The notes beneath the pieces are model-generated. The model saw only the letters and a list, made by a program, of their open reading frames with translations. It had not been told where the DNA came from and did no database searches. A DNA stretch of 64,000 nt, taken from contig JBALXI010000005.1 of NCBI GenBank assembly GCA_036960605.1, forward strand, positions 90,027 to 154,026, written 5' to 3'. Positions 16,379 to 25,373 of the stretch are shown here, one piece after another. This stretch comes from Oleispira sp036960605 (GTDB taxonomy: Bacteria > Pseudomonadota > Gammaproteobacteria > Pseudomonadales > Oceanobacteraceae). Position 1 is the stretch's first letter. Every line of letters starts with the position of its first letter. The position numbers and the translations under genes are program-made.

Positions 16379-19300
16379 TTATGGGTGTTGCAACCAATAC
16401 TTTTTACGCAACAAATCACAACGACTTACTTCACCACCCAGGTTTTGAGTACCACTCAAAATAACAGAACCATTAGCATCGCAACTATCGACTTCACACG
16501 CCTCTCCTTCGCAAGGTTTACATGATTCATGCGCCGGGTTTTCAGCACAGAACTCTTCATCACCTTGAGTCGTAGTACGAACTTCAATCGGCTCTGCAGG
16601 TATGCCTATATTTCCCATTGGGGTCTTATTGACTAAGGGAAGCGAGCCACTGTTACTCGGGTCATTATCGGCTTTTATATCGATAGTATAGGCTGAAGAA
16701 GTACCAATATCAGCGATGCAAGAACCAGGATTACTGTCTTTTACAGTCGGCGAGAAGGTTGTGAAATAGACATCGCCTTGAGTGGTTAACGCTTTAGAAA
16801 GCACTTTCTCACCAACGTCTAATTCAATTTTCCAACCATGATTTAATGATGTCTTGGTTGAGCTACTGGCCGCACTCGTAGTTTCTAGATCAACCAAATC
16901 TGAAGGCAGAAAAGTATGATAACTACTCGGCGCCGCCATCAAATTTCGTTCTTTGATGACGAAAAAACTGTCACGTGCATTTGGCGCCAAAGGATGCGCG
17001 CGAAATCCACTGCCGATGGCTAAAGACAAGTATTCATCGTTATTTTTCTCATCACGAAAATAAGAAATGCTCGGAGCATAATAAAAACGTTTATAGCCCC
17101 CGGTTGAATCAGTGCTTTCATTGGCATCAAACAAAATTCCAGCCTTGGCAAAATCACTTTTTCCTTGGTTAGTTTTATTAATATCAAAGCGCCAAATTCT
17201 CCCACCTAAATCACTAACAAAGAAATAATCAGTGATCATGTCACCATCATAATCTAAGGTCGCCACATCACTGGTAATTGCACTGCTCATAGAACTTAAG
17301 TTTAAACTGCTGCTTTCATTACTCGCGTGCCATAAACGCTTACCCGTTTCAGGATCGATCATATACACAGCATTCCCCATACTATGCTCTGTACGACGAA
17401 CCTGATCGTCCTCTACTGGGTCATATCCACCGCCGACCAGTAATACAACCTTGGCTTGGCCCTGCCACATGACTTTAGCCAACACCATATTTGACCAAGT
17501 TTGACCCAGCTGCTCAAAATCTCCTTCACCACCATCTATTTGCCACACATATTTAGGTTTATCTGGGTTAGTAATATCCAAAGCATAATAATGACGACCA
17601 CCCCGACGTAGGCCAAAGAATAATAAGACCTTCTCTCCCTCATCGACATCGACTTCACCATTATAGTTTTTATCCATGTGCCAATAGTTTATTGGCCCAT
17701 CAATACCATAGGTTTTATCGATCAGATTTTCACCATCAACATAAGTAGGGATATTTTTTAGCAGCTCTTTTGGAATATATGAAAAGTATTCTTTAAACTC
17801 TTTTTTATCCGCCTTAAAAGCATGTAGGTAGCCACTATTGGTACCCACAAAAACAACCCCTTGCTGAATCTTCTCACCATTTGAACCGGTGGAATTATAC
17901 GTTACAACCAAAGGGCGACTGTGAATGGGATCTTCAATTTCACGACGAACACCGTCCTCTGTAGTGGTCGACTTTCGATTAGCCCAATCGACCATCTGCT
18001 GGTGTAAACCATCAGTTGCCGTTGCTGGCAAGCCCAGTAACTCTTTACTCACGGTCGTAGTCGTCAATTCGGTATTAATTAGACTTTTTGATGTACCCAA
18101 ATGGGTATAGATTTTAGCGCTATGACCTAACCTGCTGGCCGCGCCACCTATCACGACGTCCTCACCATCATGGACATTTTGAGTCCAATAACTTTGGGAT
18201 TCTTTGGCAAAGATTCCGTTATCTAAAATTGCTGGATTACCGTTTGCATCGATCACTTCTCCAGCAGAATTCAAACGGTAAGATTTCAAATTCCCCTGCC
18301 AATTATTACCGGCCTGCGGTACAAACATGGCGTAGTAGAGTTGATCTAGATGCTCTAAACTATTATACGAATTGGCAGCAACAGAAGGCGCAACGAACGT
18401 GACAGGAACATCCGAGGTCTCTTGCAAAGTACGCTCTAAAGCATCAACGATGCTTTGATAATCACTGGCTGGATAATATTTACCACCCCCATGATGAGCG
18501 ATCGATTCCATATAGCGGATATCACTGTTATCACCACTGCCATCAAAGAAACCACCAATCACAAAAGTGCGAATGATTTGCTTACCCGCCAACTCAGTAT
18601 TTTGATCAAAATTATTCAAGTAATAAGCCAATTCATCAGCACAACCGCCACTGCCTGAACAACTATGACTCAATCCAGACCCTGCGGGAAAATTAACCGC
18701 CGAAATCATTTTCTTAATTTTACTGTTCGCTTGGTCATCATAGGAAGGAGCGCCATCAGTGAACAAAATAATGGTGCTGGTTGTTTGGCATGCGCTCTCT
18801 AGCGGTGACAGGTACTGGTAGCCATTTCGTGACAAAGAAACACTCGGGGTATCAATTCTCTTCGTGGTATATCGATTATCTCCCTGATCGATAAAGCCGT
18901 CTTTATCCCGAATTAATGTTTCCCCCGGCTTTAATATTTGCGAGTATGATCCTTTACCAAATTCAACATTGTCGCCTCTAAAATACAACGCGGCCTCATA
19001 ATAACTCTCACTTAAAGGAGTACCATTCCAAGGTATGTAATCACTTACTTTTTCTTCAAAATCAGCACTAATATTTTCTACGTCATCAACGGCTATATCA
19101 ACAAAGCCACCGTTCATTTCTGAATCGAAGCGCATTAACCCCAATCGAATACCACTGGTACTTTTCACAACCGCTATCGCGGCCTCCCTCGCTATCTGCA
19201 TTCGAGACTTTATTAATCCCTTGCCTAAATCATCTAACTCAATCTGGAAGTTAATATAATTTCCAGAATATAAATGTTCAATATTCGTTTTCCATTGTTT

Positions 19301-19891
19301 ACTGTAATCTTTTGGTAATCTCCAGCTTTTATTGGTTACTATGTATTGATCATTAGAGTCTCGCCCACGCGTATCAACATAACTATTTTCTGGGTGGCGA
19401 CCTTCATCTGCTTTGCATTCAATTAATGCTAATACCTCGTTACTCCCTAAAGGTATCGATTTATTGCTTTTATTGGGTAGCCAATCTTTTTTATTGTTAT
19501 CCCAACGTTTAAATCGACCATTATAGAATCCTGTTTCTGCTAAAGCCTGCTGTGCGTTATAACAGACCAACGCTTCCGGCGGGAAATATTGTTCCTGTAA
19601 ATCATCGACATCAAGATTGCTTTTACCATTGCCTTCATACTTATTCGAGTAATAATAATATCCTGCGTTAAAGCCATGATCTGGATAAATAATATCAGGA
19701 TCGTAGTTCGGTGCTTCAGCCTCTTCGTACCAGCCCATACTGCCGGAGGTATCCATTACAAACAGTGAGTTCTGACGTATCCCCACCGATTGACCTCGAT
19801 ACACTTCAATATCTTCTGCCAGACTATTAGGAATATTAAAGCCTACAGCTGTCAGCATACTAAGTAACACCAAGCATAATATTTTATTCAT
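16379..19891 (-). CDS. pilY1: Type IV pilus tip adhesin/biogenesis factor PilY1
   Basis: 1170 residues from the ATG at 19891, which gives a signal peptide (MNKILCLVLL to SLAEDIE) and sits in an ATGA overlap with the upstream stop. Domains: a von Willebrand A domain with MIDAS motif DTSGSMG near residue 47, extending to about 510; a PilC/PilY1 beta-propeller from about 660 to 1050, with a calcium-site-like segment DYDGDMITDYFF; and a Cys-rich tail (seven or so Cys near the end). PilY1 acts at the pilus tip in adhesion, surface sensing and control of retraction. Last gene of a PilX-unknown-PilY1 unit. Confidence 0.92.
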   Translation of the reverse strand: MNKILCLVLLSMLTAVGFNIPNSLAEDIEVYRGQSVGIRQNSLFVMDTSGSMGWYEEAEAPNYDPDIIYPDHGFNAGYYYYSNKYEGNGKSNLDVDDLQEQYFPPEALVCYNAQQALAETGFYNGRFKRWDNNKKDWLPNKSNKSIPLGSNEVLALIECKADEGRHPENSYVDTRGRDSNDQYIVTNKSWRLPKDYSKQWKTNIEHLYSGNYINFQIELDDLGKGLIKSRMQIAREAAIAVVKSTSGIRLGLMRFDSEMNGGFVDIAVDDVENISADFEEKVSDYIPWNGTPLSESYYEAALYFRGDNVEFGKGSYSQILKPGETLIRDKDGFIDQGDNRYTTKRIDTPSVSLSRNGYQYLSPLESACQTTSTIILFTDGAPSYDDQANSKIKKMISAVNFPAGSGLSHSCSGSGGCADELAYYLNNFDQNTELAGKQIIRTFVIGGFFDGSGDNSDIRYMESIAHHGGGKYYPASDYQSIVDALERTLQETSDVPVTFVAPSVAANSYNSLEHLDQLYYAMFVPQAGNNWQGNLKSYRLNSAGEVIDANGNPAILDNGIFAKESQSYWTQNVHDGEDVVIGGAASRLGHSAKIYTHLGTSKSLINTELTTTTVSKELLGLPATATDGLHQQMVDWANRKSTTTEDGVRREIEDPIHSRPLVVTYNSTGSNGEKIQQGVVFVGTNSGYLHAFKADKKEFKEYFSYIPKELLKNIPTYVDGENLIDKTYGIDGPINYWHMDKNYNGEVDVDEGEKVLLFFGLRRGGRHYYALDITNPDKPKYVWQIDGGEGDFEQLGQTWSNMVLAKVMWQGQAKVVLLVGGGYDPVEDDQVRRTEHSMGNAVYMIDPETGKRLWHASNESSSLNLSSMSSAITSDVATLDYDGDMITDYFFVSDLGGRIWRFDINKTNQGKSDFAKAGILFDANESTDSTGGYKRFYYAPSISYFRDEKNNDEYLSLAIGSGFRAHPLAPNARDSFFVIKERNLMAAPSSYHTFLPSDLVDLETTSAASSSTKTSLNHGWKIELDVGEKVLSKALTTQGDVYFTTFSPTVKDSNPGSCIADIGTSSAYTIDIKADNDPSNSGSLPLVNKTPMGNIGIPAEPIEVRTTTQGDEEFCAENPAHESCKPCEGEACEVDSCDANGSVILSGTQNLGGEVSRCDLLRKKYWLQHP

Positions 19892-20250
19892 AACAGCCCC
19901 TTTTCTTGTTCTTCTGATTGCGACCAACGAATATATGAAACCGTATTATCCAGATTATTAAATTGAATACGCACGGCTTTAGAAGGATATTTAAAACGTG
20001 TATAAAGTAAGGAGTTCAATGATATTTCTTCACCTTCAAATATTAAAATACTATTTTCATCTAACCGCAATTCTTCTGCGTTACAGTTACTACACAACTT
20101 TATTCGAATTAGACCGCTTTGTTTTTCTACAGAATAATTATCAACAACCTGCACATCGCTGTAATTTAGTATCACATTACGACTAATAATATCAGCTTGT
20201 GATACGCCGTTAATTAGCAGTCCTGCGATTAGTATTAAGAAGTATTTCAT
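19888..20250 (-). CDS. Secreted protein of unknown function between PilX and PilY1
   Basis: 120 residues from the ATG at 20250, chosen because MKYFLILIAGLLINGVSQA is a clear signal peptide; a start eight codons upstream is possible. The mature part is a beta-rich protein of about 100 residues with a CSNC pair (Cys53, Cys56) and no motif I recognise. It overlaps pilY1 by the ATGA junction and is 48 bases downstream of the PilX-like gene, so a role in minor pilin or PilY1 function is likely by context only. Confidence 0.7.
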   Translation of the reverse strand: MKYFLILIAGLLINGVSQADIISRNVILNYSDVQVVDNYSVEKQSGLIRIKLCSNCNAEELRLDENSILIFEGEEISLNSLLYTRFKYPSKAVRIQFNNLDNTVSYIRWSQSEEQEKGLL

Positions 20251-20298
20251 GCTCAAGCGCCTAACAATTAACAATCTGATTGAATAATCAATTGTTGA

Positions 20299-20829
20299 TT
20301 AGTAAATTGAATTTTTCTGATTATTTAACCCAGGAAAGGTCAAACCTGTTTTTTGAAGAGCTGCCATATTACGCACAGCCAACCCTGCTTTAGTCGAGAG
20401 TTCGAAATCGTAATCAATTCGACTATTGACTTCATTGCCTTCTGATAAAGACAACTCACCCTGCTGTGGAGGAATATGTAATAAATTACTCGCCAATTGA
20501 ACGGCATCCGAATCATCGGCGTTAGATTCGAGGTTAACAGCCTGATAATTGCGTTGGTTCTTTTCATCCAAAACAAAGTTCGCCAATGGCTCAGATAACA
20601 ACGTATCCCCCGAATCAGCAACTTTCAATTGCATAAACCAATATTCTTGATCATTCATCGCCGTATTAAACAACATTTCAACGTGCTGGACATTGGCAAC
20701 AATTTTAGTTTGCAAACCAGATCGCTGCATAGAAAATAGAGCAACCAGCGTAATTGCAGTTAACATGACTAAGCTAATAGCCAGTACTGAACCGCTATTT
20801 TTTTCGTATAGATTTGGATCAAGATTCAT
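20299..20829 (-). CDS. pilX: PilX-like type IV pilus assembly protein
   Basis: 176 residues. A short charged leader is followed by one hydrophobic helix (GSVLAISLVMLTAITLVALFSM, about residues 13-34) and RSGLQTKIVANVQ, the layout of the PilX N-terminal domain. The rest is poorly conserved, as usual. PilX-type proteins work with minor pilins and PilY1 to prime pilus assembly. No PilV, PilW, PilE or FimU gene is next to it, unlike the common cluster. An inverted repeat lies just upstream. Confidence 0.65.
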   Translation of the reverse strand: MNLDPNLYEKNSGSVLAISLVMLTAITLVALFSMQRSGLQTKIVANVQHVEMLFNTAMNDQEYWFMQLKVADSGDTLLSEPLANFVLDEKNQRNYQAVNLESNADDSDAVQLASNLLHIPPQQGELSLSEGNEVNSRIDYDFELSTKAGLAVRNMAALQKTGLTFPGLNNQKNSIY

Positions 20830-20834
20830 ACATT

Positions 20835-20871
20835 ATTTGTCGCTAAACGGAACTTATGGATTACGACAAAT
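20835..20871 (-). promoter_or_regulatory. Inverted repeat just upstream of the PilX-like gene
   Basis: 8-bp arms atttgtcg (20835-20842) and cgacaaat (20864-20871), starting 6 bases before the PilX-like start on the minus strand. Could be an operator or a leader hairpin; no T-tract. Role unknown. Confidence 0.3.
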
Positions 20872-20971
20872 GATAATATTTACGGGCGAGGATAACTCAT
20901 GACTTATTAGACTAGCGGATATTCCGATGGATAAAGCGACGATGATTTTAAACTTATTTACCGCGCAAAGA

Positions 20972-20998
20972 GTGGGGCTTAACTCCCTTTAGCCCCAC
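20972..20998 (-). terminator. Hairpin after the outer-membrane barrel gene
   Basis: 8-bp stem gtggggct / agccccac with an 11-base loop, 18 bases beyond the stop of the minus-strand barrel gene; weak T-rich tail. Confidence 0.55.
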
Positions 20999-21016
20999 AA
21001 TTGAATTCAAACTGGA

Positions 21017-21553
21017 TTAGAACTGATAACCGACAGAAATACTCATATTACTTAGATCCGTATTATTATCTAACTGAGCGTACTTATATTGAGTACCAAC
21101 AGTTAATTGCTTAGCCACCTCATAAGATGCGCCTATACCGTAAGTAAATTCGTCAGAAGACGCTGTCGCGGTAGAGCCAAGAAACTCGACTTCTTGCACC
21201 ATAGATTCATAAGCAAGTCGGCCAAAAATCTGTAACTTAGGAATGACCTCATAACCGACCTTCCCCCCTAGCGATAAGCTGCTAATCGTACTGGTTGCCG
21301 TACCAAAAGGGGTTTCAGTATCCACCGATAAATACTGGTTGTAGCCTAACTCGGTACCCAACGATAATGGCCCATTAGAGAAAACTTGATAACCACCTAG
21401 CACACTAAAACTGGTGTCCGACTCACTTTCGCTGCCACTTTCAATTTCGGCTTGACCCAAAGCACCTTCAACGTAGACATTATTTAAATCTGCATGGGCA
21501 GAAAAAGCAAAAAGAGAGGCTGTAATGGCTGACGCTAGAGTAATATTTTTCAT
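21017..21553 (-). CDS. Small outer-membrane beta-barrel protein
   Basis: 178 residues from the ATG at 21553, which begins a classic signal peptide (MKNITLASAIT to SAHA); upstream in-frame starts only add a charged leader. The mature part alternates polar and hydrophobic residues in strands (NVYVEGALGQAE, SFSVLGGYQVF, LSLGGKVGYEV, FTYGIGASYEV, SISVGYQF) and ends in Phe, as outer-membrane barrels do. It resembles the eight-stranded OMP_b-brl/OmpA-barrel group; function not known. It lies downstream of a two-component system, with direct repeats in its promoter region that could be the regulator's site. Confidence 0.8.
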   Translation of the reverse strand: MKNITLASAITASLFAFSAHADLNNVYVEGALGQAEIESGSESESDTSFSVLGGYQVFSNGPLSLGTELGYNQYLSVDTETPFGTATSTISSLSLGGKVGYEVIPKLQIFGRLAYESMVQEVEFLGSTATASSDEFTYGIGASYEVAKQLTVGTQYKYAQLDNNTDLSNMSISVGYQF

Positions 21554-21637
21554 ATTTTTGTAATCCTGTTTCATTCCATTTAAGTAAAACAAATCGTTGT
21601 TTGCTTCGACTGGAATTAGATTAACAATAGGCAATGT

Positions 21638-21673
21638 ACTGAAACTGAACGTAAAATGAACTGAAACTGAACG
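21638..21673 (-). promoter_or_regulatory. Two 14-bp direct repeats upstream of the barrel gene
   Basis: actgaaactgaacg occurs exactly at 21638-21651 and 21660-21673, start-to-start distance 22 bp, two helical turns. On the minus strand, the gene-proximal copy overlaps the -35 position (gtttca) for a -10-like taatct at 21623-21618, upstream of the barrel start at 21553. This is the layout expected for an OmpR/PhoP-type regulator site; the PhoP-like regulator is encoded about 1.5 kb upstream. Binding is inferred. Confidence 0.5.
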
Positions 21674-21689
21674 AACAAATTTAACCCCG

Positions 21690-23117
21690 TTAAATTAAGA
21701 TTTCGACCTTCAACCCCCCTAAGTCAGACGTCCCTAAATGCAGCTTACCCTGGTATTGATCAACAATATCCACCACCATCGCTAAGCCTATACCCTGCCC
21801 TTGCTGCTTTTGATCGGCGCGAACACCTCGGCGTAAAATGTCGGCGATCGCGGCATCATCAATACCCTGGCCATTATCTTCAACGACAATACGACAATAC
21901 GCGAGGTCATTTAGTTGCTCACCTGCCTGCTCATTATTTAAGGCCAAACGAATTAAACCGCCGCCGTATTTTGCCGAGTTGTCTAAAAGGTTACCGACTA
22001 TTTCCATTAGATCCCCCTTAGCGCCTTTAAAAACCACATCGGATTCCGTATCAATATCAATGCATTGCAAGGTGTCTTGATAAACTTTTTCTATCACATT
22101 CGCGAGGCTTTCTAATAACGGTAAAACGTGAATAGTTTGCTGTACCGATTGTGGGCCAACATGAGAGGCTCGCTGCAGCTGATGCTGCACGATCTCATTC
22201 ATGCGAGTCACTTGCTGGGCTAACGAATCAATATGAGCAGTATCAAACTCATAAGGTACCGAAAGATTATGGGGTTGCACAAGATGATGCTTATCGACTA
22301 AGCCCCGTAATACGGCTAACGGTGTTTTTAAACTATGAGCGAGATTCGATAAGGTATTGCGATAGCGAGTATGCTGGCGATTTTCATGCTGCAATAATCG
22401 ATTTAAATTGATCGCTACCCCAGCCAATTCTTTTGGGTAATGGCCACTCAACTGTGACGCCTTGCCCGTTTCAATCAGGTTTAAGTCGTGCGCTAACTGC
22501 TTGAGTGGTGACAGCCCCCAGTACAGCGTTAAGGTAAATACGGCTAATAAAATCAGCGCCAATATGCCTAATCCTAGCCATAAAAACATTCGATACTGGC
22601 TCATTCCTTGTTCAATTCGGACAGCATGTTCTGCCATCGTCAGCGTATAGTTTTTTAACTGGCTGGGTTGAATCTGCTTAGTCTTTATCTCCCACGCTAC
22701 GCCTAGGCTGGTATAAAAAAAAGCCTTCCCTGCAATATCTAAGGTGCCTTGCCCTTGCTGCCCTGGTACTTGTTTCAAGGGCTGTGTAATAAAATCCTGA
22801 CCATAGCCTTGGGCTGATCCCGAACGCCAAACCTCTTCCCCTTGATCATTAATGATTATGGCAATACTGCCCGAATCAAGTTGGTTCAATTTAGGGAAGT
22901 TTAATACCGCCGGCAGAAATAACTGCTCCGCTTCAAATTCAGCAGCGCCTAATACTAGATACAACTGGGTTTGCAAACGATCCTGCAAATCGATGTGTAA
23001 ACTGCGTTTAAAGGCTTGATCAAGTATCAGTGCAGTAATCACAATAAAGAGAATTAAAACAAGACCGGCGCTATAAAGCATGCGCCTGCGTAAGGAATAA
23101 GGAGATTTTAAAACCAT
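21690..23117 (-). CDS. PhoQ-like sensor histidine kinase
   Basis: 475 residues. Two membrane helices (about 15-33 and 178-200) flank a periplasmic sensor of about 145 residues. Then HAMP-like linker, dimerisation H-box NLAHSLKTPLAVL with His261, and the ATPase domain with LLDNSAKYGGG (N-box), VEDNGQGI (G1) and GQGIGLAMV (G2). The H-box is the PhoQ/HPK3 type. Lies 32 bases downstream of its response regulator gene. In the PhoQ family the sensor responds to divalent cations, peptides or acid; the signal here is unknown. Confidence 0.93.
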   Translation of the reverse strand: MVLKSPYSLRRRMLYSAGLVLILFIVITALILDQAFKRSLHIDLQDRLQTQLYLVLGAAEFEAEQLFLPAVLNFPKLNQLDSGSIAIIINDQGEEVWRSGSAQGYGQDFITQPLKQVPGQQGQGTLDIAGKAFFYTSLGVAWEIKTKQIQPSQLKNYTLTMAEHAVRIEQGMSQYRMFLWLGLGILALILLAVFTLTLYWGLSPLKQLAHDLNLIETGKASQLSGHYPKELAGVAINLNRLLQHENRQHTRYRNTLSNLAHSLKTPLAVLRGLVDKHHLVQPHNLSVPYEFDTAHIDSLAQQVTRMNEIVQHQLQRASHVGPQSVQQTIHVLPLLESLANVIEKVYQDTLQCIDIDTESDVVFKGAKGDLMEIVGNLLDNSAKYGGGLIRLALNNEQAGEQLNDLAYCRIVVEDNGQGIDDAAIADILRRGVRADQKQQGQGIGLAMVVDIVDQYQGKLHLGTSDLGGLKVEILI

Positions 23118-23149
23118 AAGTTTAGAGCCAACAATTCAAAATCATACAA

Positions 23150-23824
23150 TTAGAGTGCAACATCAAACCGATAACCCTGACCCCGAATATTTGCAATCGG
23201 CTTTAGGATCGATTCAGGATCGAGTTTCTTGCGCAAGCGACGCACAAACACTTCAATTACATTGCTATCATGCTCGGTATCGTCATCATAAATGTGATCC
23301 GTCAGCTCACTTTTGGATAATATTTTCCCGGGGTTGAGCATAAGGTACTCGACCAAGCGGTATTCATAAGCGGTAAAGTCGATGGCTTTCTCATGTAAGA
23401 AAACACGTTTTAAACGGGTATCCAACGACAAAGGTCCAAACGCTACTTTAGGATGTGACATACCTGAAACCCTGCGCTGCAAGGCGTTTAAGCGCGCGAG
23501 CAATTCGGCCAAGTGATAAGGCTTTACTAAATAGTCATCCGCCCCAGCTTCTAAACCTGCCACTTTATCTTCCCAGCTATCGCGGGCAGTTAAGATTAAA
23601 ATCGGAAAGTTTTTATTCTGAGAACGTAACTGGCTAACCAACTCGATACCATTGAGCTTAGGCAAACCCACATCAATAATTGCCAAGTCGATGGGAAACT
23701 GAGTGCCCATATACAAACCTTCTTCACCATCAGGCGCCCAATCTACGGCATAGCCAGAATGCTCCAGCGCTTGAATTAATTGCTCTGCAATATTGTTATC
23801 GTCTTCAACGACCAGTACGCGCAT
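23150..23824 (-). CDS. OmpR/PhoP-family response regulator
   Basis: 224 residues. Receiver domain with phospho-acceptor Asp51 (AIIDVGLP), Thr in LILTARD and Lys in DDYLVKPYH, followed by a winged-helix DNA-binding domain (ILSKSELTDHIYDDDTEHDSN to RGQGYRF). PhoP/QseB-like. Between a PepSY-like gene (2-base gap) and its kinase gene (32-base gap), so one operon of sensor modulator, regulator and kinase. Such regulators bind tandem direct repeats about 11 bp apart. Confidence 0.95.
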   Translation of the reverse strand: MRVLVVEDDNNIAEQLIQALEHSGYAVDWAPDGEEGLYMGTQFPIDLAIIDVGLPKLNGIELVSQLRSQNKNFPILILTARDSWEDKVAGLEAGADDYLVKPYHLAELLARLNALQRRVSGMSHPKVAFGPLSLDTRLKRVFLHEKAIDFTAYEYRLVEYLMLNPGKILSKSELTDHIYDDDTEHDSNVIEVFVRRLRKKLDPESILKPIANIRGQGYRFDVAL

Positions 23825-23826
23825 GA

Positions 23827-24147
23827 CTATTCCACTACCAAACCAGTCTGACGATGCACCAATAAGGTTTTCATCACGCCCTGCTGACTAAGGATTTTAA
23901 TACGATAGACCGGCTGCAACGTTTTACTGCTTTTTGCAGTACCGTCGTCACTGACCCGTTCATCGGCCTTTTCGTGAGCGACTACCTTACCGGGGGTGTG
24001 AACTTGTGCCGTTTCTAAAGCCAGATTAACCGCTATTTCATTAACCAACTCGCTAGCCTGTCCAGTAGCCGAGAGTGCCATACCTAAAGTCATCATTAGG
24101 AATACTAAAATAGGTTTTAATACAGAGGTGTTTATTAACTTAGTCAT
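23827..24147 (-). CDS. Small secreted PepSY-like protein of the two-component operon
   Basis: 106 residues: signal peptide (TKLINTSVLKPILVFLMMTLG to SATGQA) and a short domain ending YRIKILSQQGVMKTLLVHRQTGLVVE, the beta-hairpin pattern of a PepSY repeat (x-Y-x-I-x-I-x5-V-x-x-L-x-V-x-x-x-T-G). PepSY proteins next to PhoPQ-like systems are common and may modulate the sensor in the periplasm; that role is inferred. First gene of the operon, 2 bases from the response regulator. Confidence 0.7.
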   Translation of the reverse strand: MTKLINTSVLKPILVFLMMTLGMALSATGQASELVNEIAVNLALETAQVHTPGKVVAHEKADERVSDDGTAKSSKTLQPVYRIKILSQQGVMKTLLVHRQTGLVVE

Positions 24148-24421
24148 GAACTGGGTCTCAAATACTGATATAGCGAGTATATACCATGATACCTATTAAC
24201 ATGGGTAGAGTGAAACTCTCTTCCTCGTATTGTTTTTAAATCGATATTTCACAACGTGAAAATTGATGCAGATGCTAAATAACTGAGACGATTAGTTTTC
24301 AACCTTCCCTATAAAATCTCAATCACCCTGAGAATACTGAATAATTGATTGAAAATTCTACCTCTAGGCCCTATAACATAACTGTAGAGACAATTTTTAT
24401 AATCTTCATTAAGGTCAAACA

Positions 24422-24703
24422 ATGATTAAGGTAATTATTGAGCGCAAGATCGCTCAGGATATGGGATCCACTTACGACGCAGCCATTAAAGATACTCTGC
24501 GAGCTATATTAGAAGCGTCTGGATATATCTCAGGAGCCAACTTTAAAGATGCGTCTGATGATAATCATCGAGTTATTATCACTAACTGGACGAGCTTAGT
24601 CGCTTGGCAGAAATGGCAAGGTTCAGAAAGTCGCCGTAAAGTCATTGCCGCGATCCAGCCTATCCTTTTATCGCCGGAGAAGATCACAGTCCTTACGGCG
24701 TAA
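24422..24703 (+). CDS. ABM (antibiotic biosynthesis monooxygenase)-type protein
   Basis: 93 residues, typical of the dimeric alpha-beta barrel ABM fold: MIKVIIERKIAQD, a central helix, then NHRVIITNWTSLVAWQKWQGSESRRKVI. Members include heme-degrading and quinol monooxygenases but many have no assigned reaction, and nothing in this sequence decides. Single gene, divergent from the PepSY-regulator-kinase operon with a 274-base gap, and convergent with the hydrolase gene (4 bases between stops). Confidence 0.65.
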   Translation: MIKVIIERKIAQDMGSTYDAAIKDTLRAILEASGYISGANFKDASDDNHRVIITNWTSLVAWQKWQGSESRRKVIAAIQPILLSPEKITVLTA

Positions 24704-24707
24704 TACG

Positions 24708-25373
24708 CTATCCGTGCTGACTTATATTCAGCACAAATTCAGCGACCTGTTCAAGTGCATTCTCTATGTGCTGCAGGTGGCTGAAGCCTGATACTTTTCT
24801 AGGCTTTAAGTCGTGATCGCCATCTTCCAACCATTTTATAGTGACCGATGAATTTATTCGGCCATCAGCCAGATAGTCAGCAACTTCTTCTAGCGAACCC
24901 ATTTTATCGCGCGTGCCTTGGACGATTAATAAAGGTTCAACCAGATATTTTAAATGATCTAAACGATCCTTCGAGTCTTTGCCAACCGCATGAAACGGAT
25001 AACCTAAACACGCACTGCCTAATATCGGTAAGCGATCACTCTCTTCTCGCAAAGCATTTTCTGCCATCAGCATTGACGACATCCGACCTCCCATAGATTT
25101 CCCCCCTATTACCACAGGACAATTCAATTGTTTAATCGCTTCTTCAAAGGCTAATAAAAGTTTAGGCGCACGATCGGGTGGGCGACGCTTACCATCCTCT
25201 ACGCGTTTAATCATATAGGGGAAATTAAAACGCACGACTCGAATACCCAGCGCTGAAAGTTTTTCAGCGACTTGCGTTATAAACTCAGAATTCATGTCTG
25301 CCCCCGCACCATGGGCAAAGAGATAAGTAGGCCCATCAATGGGGCCACTTTGGATAAGTTCCATCAAATTCAC
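24708..25373 (-). CDS. Alpha/beta hydrolase, KANL3/Tex30 type
   Basis: 221 residues. LFAHGAGADMNSEF near the N-terminus (oxyanion segment), GKSMGG nucleophile elbow with Ser93, Asp in LLIVQGTRDKMGS and His in LEDGDHDLKPRK make a full catalytic triad. Matches the KANL3/Tex30 family seen in many proteobacteria; substrate unknown. Cytoplasmic (no signal). Its start is divergent from ccoN, which is about 300 bases away. Confidence 0.8.
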   Translation of the reverse strand: MNLMELIQSGPIDGPTYLFAHGAGADMNSEFITQVAEKLSALGIRVVRFNFPYMIKRVEDGKRRPPDRAPKLLLAFEEAIKQLNCPVVIGGKSMGGRMSSMLMAENALREESDRLPILGSACLGYPFHAVGKDSKDRLDHLKYLVEPLLIVQGTRDKMGSLEEVADYLADGRINSSVTIKWLEDGDHDLKPRKVSGFSHLQHIENALEQVAEFVLNISQHG

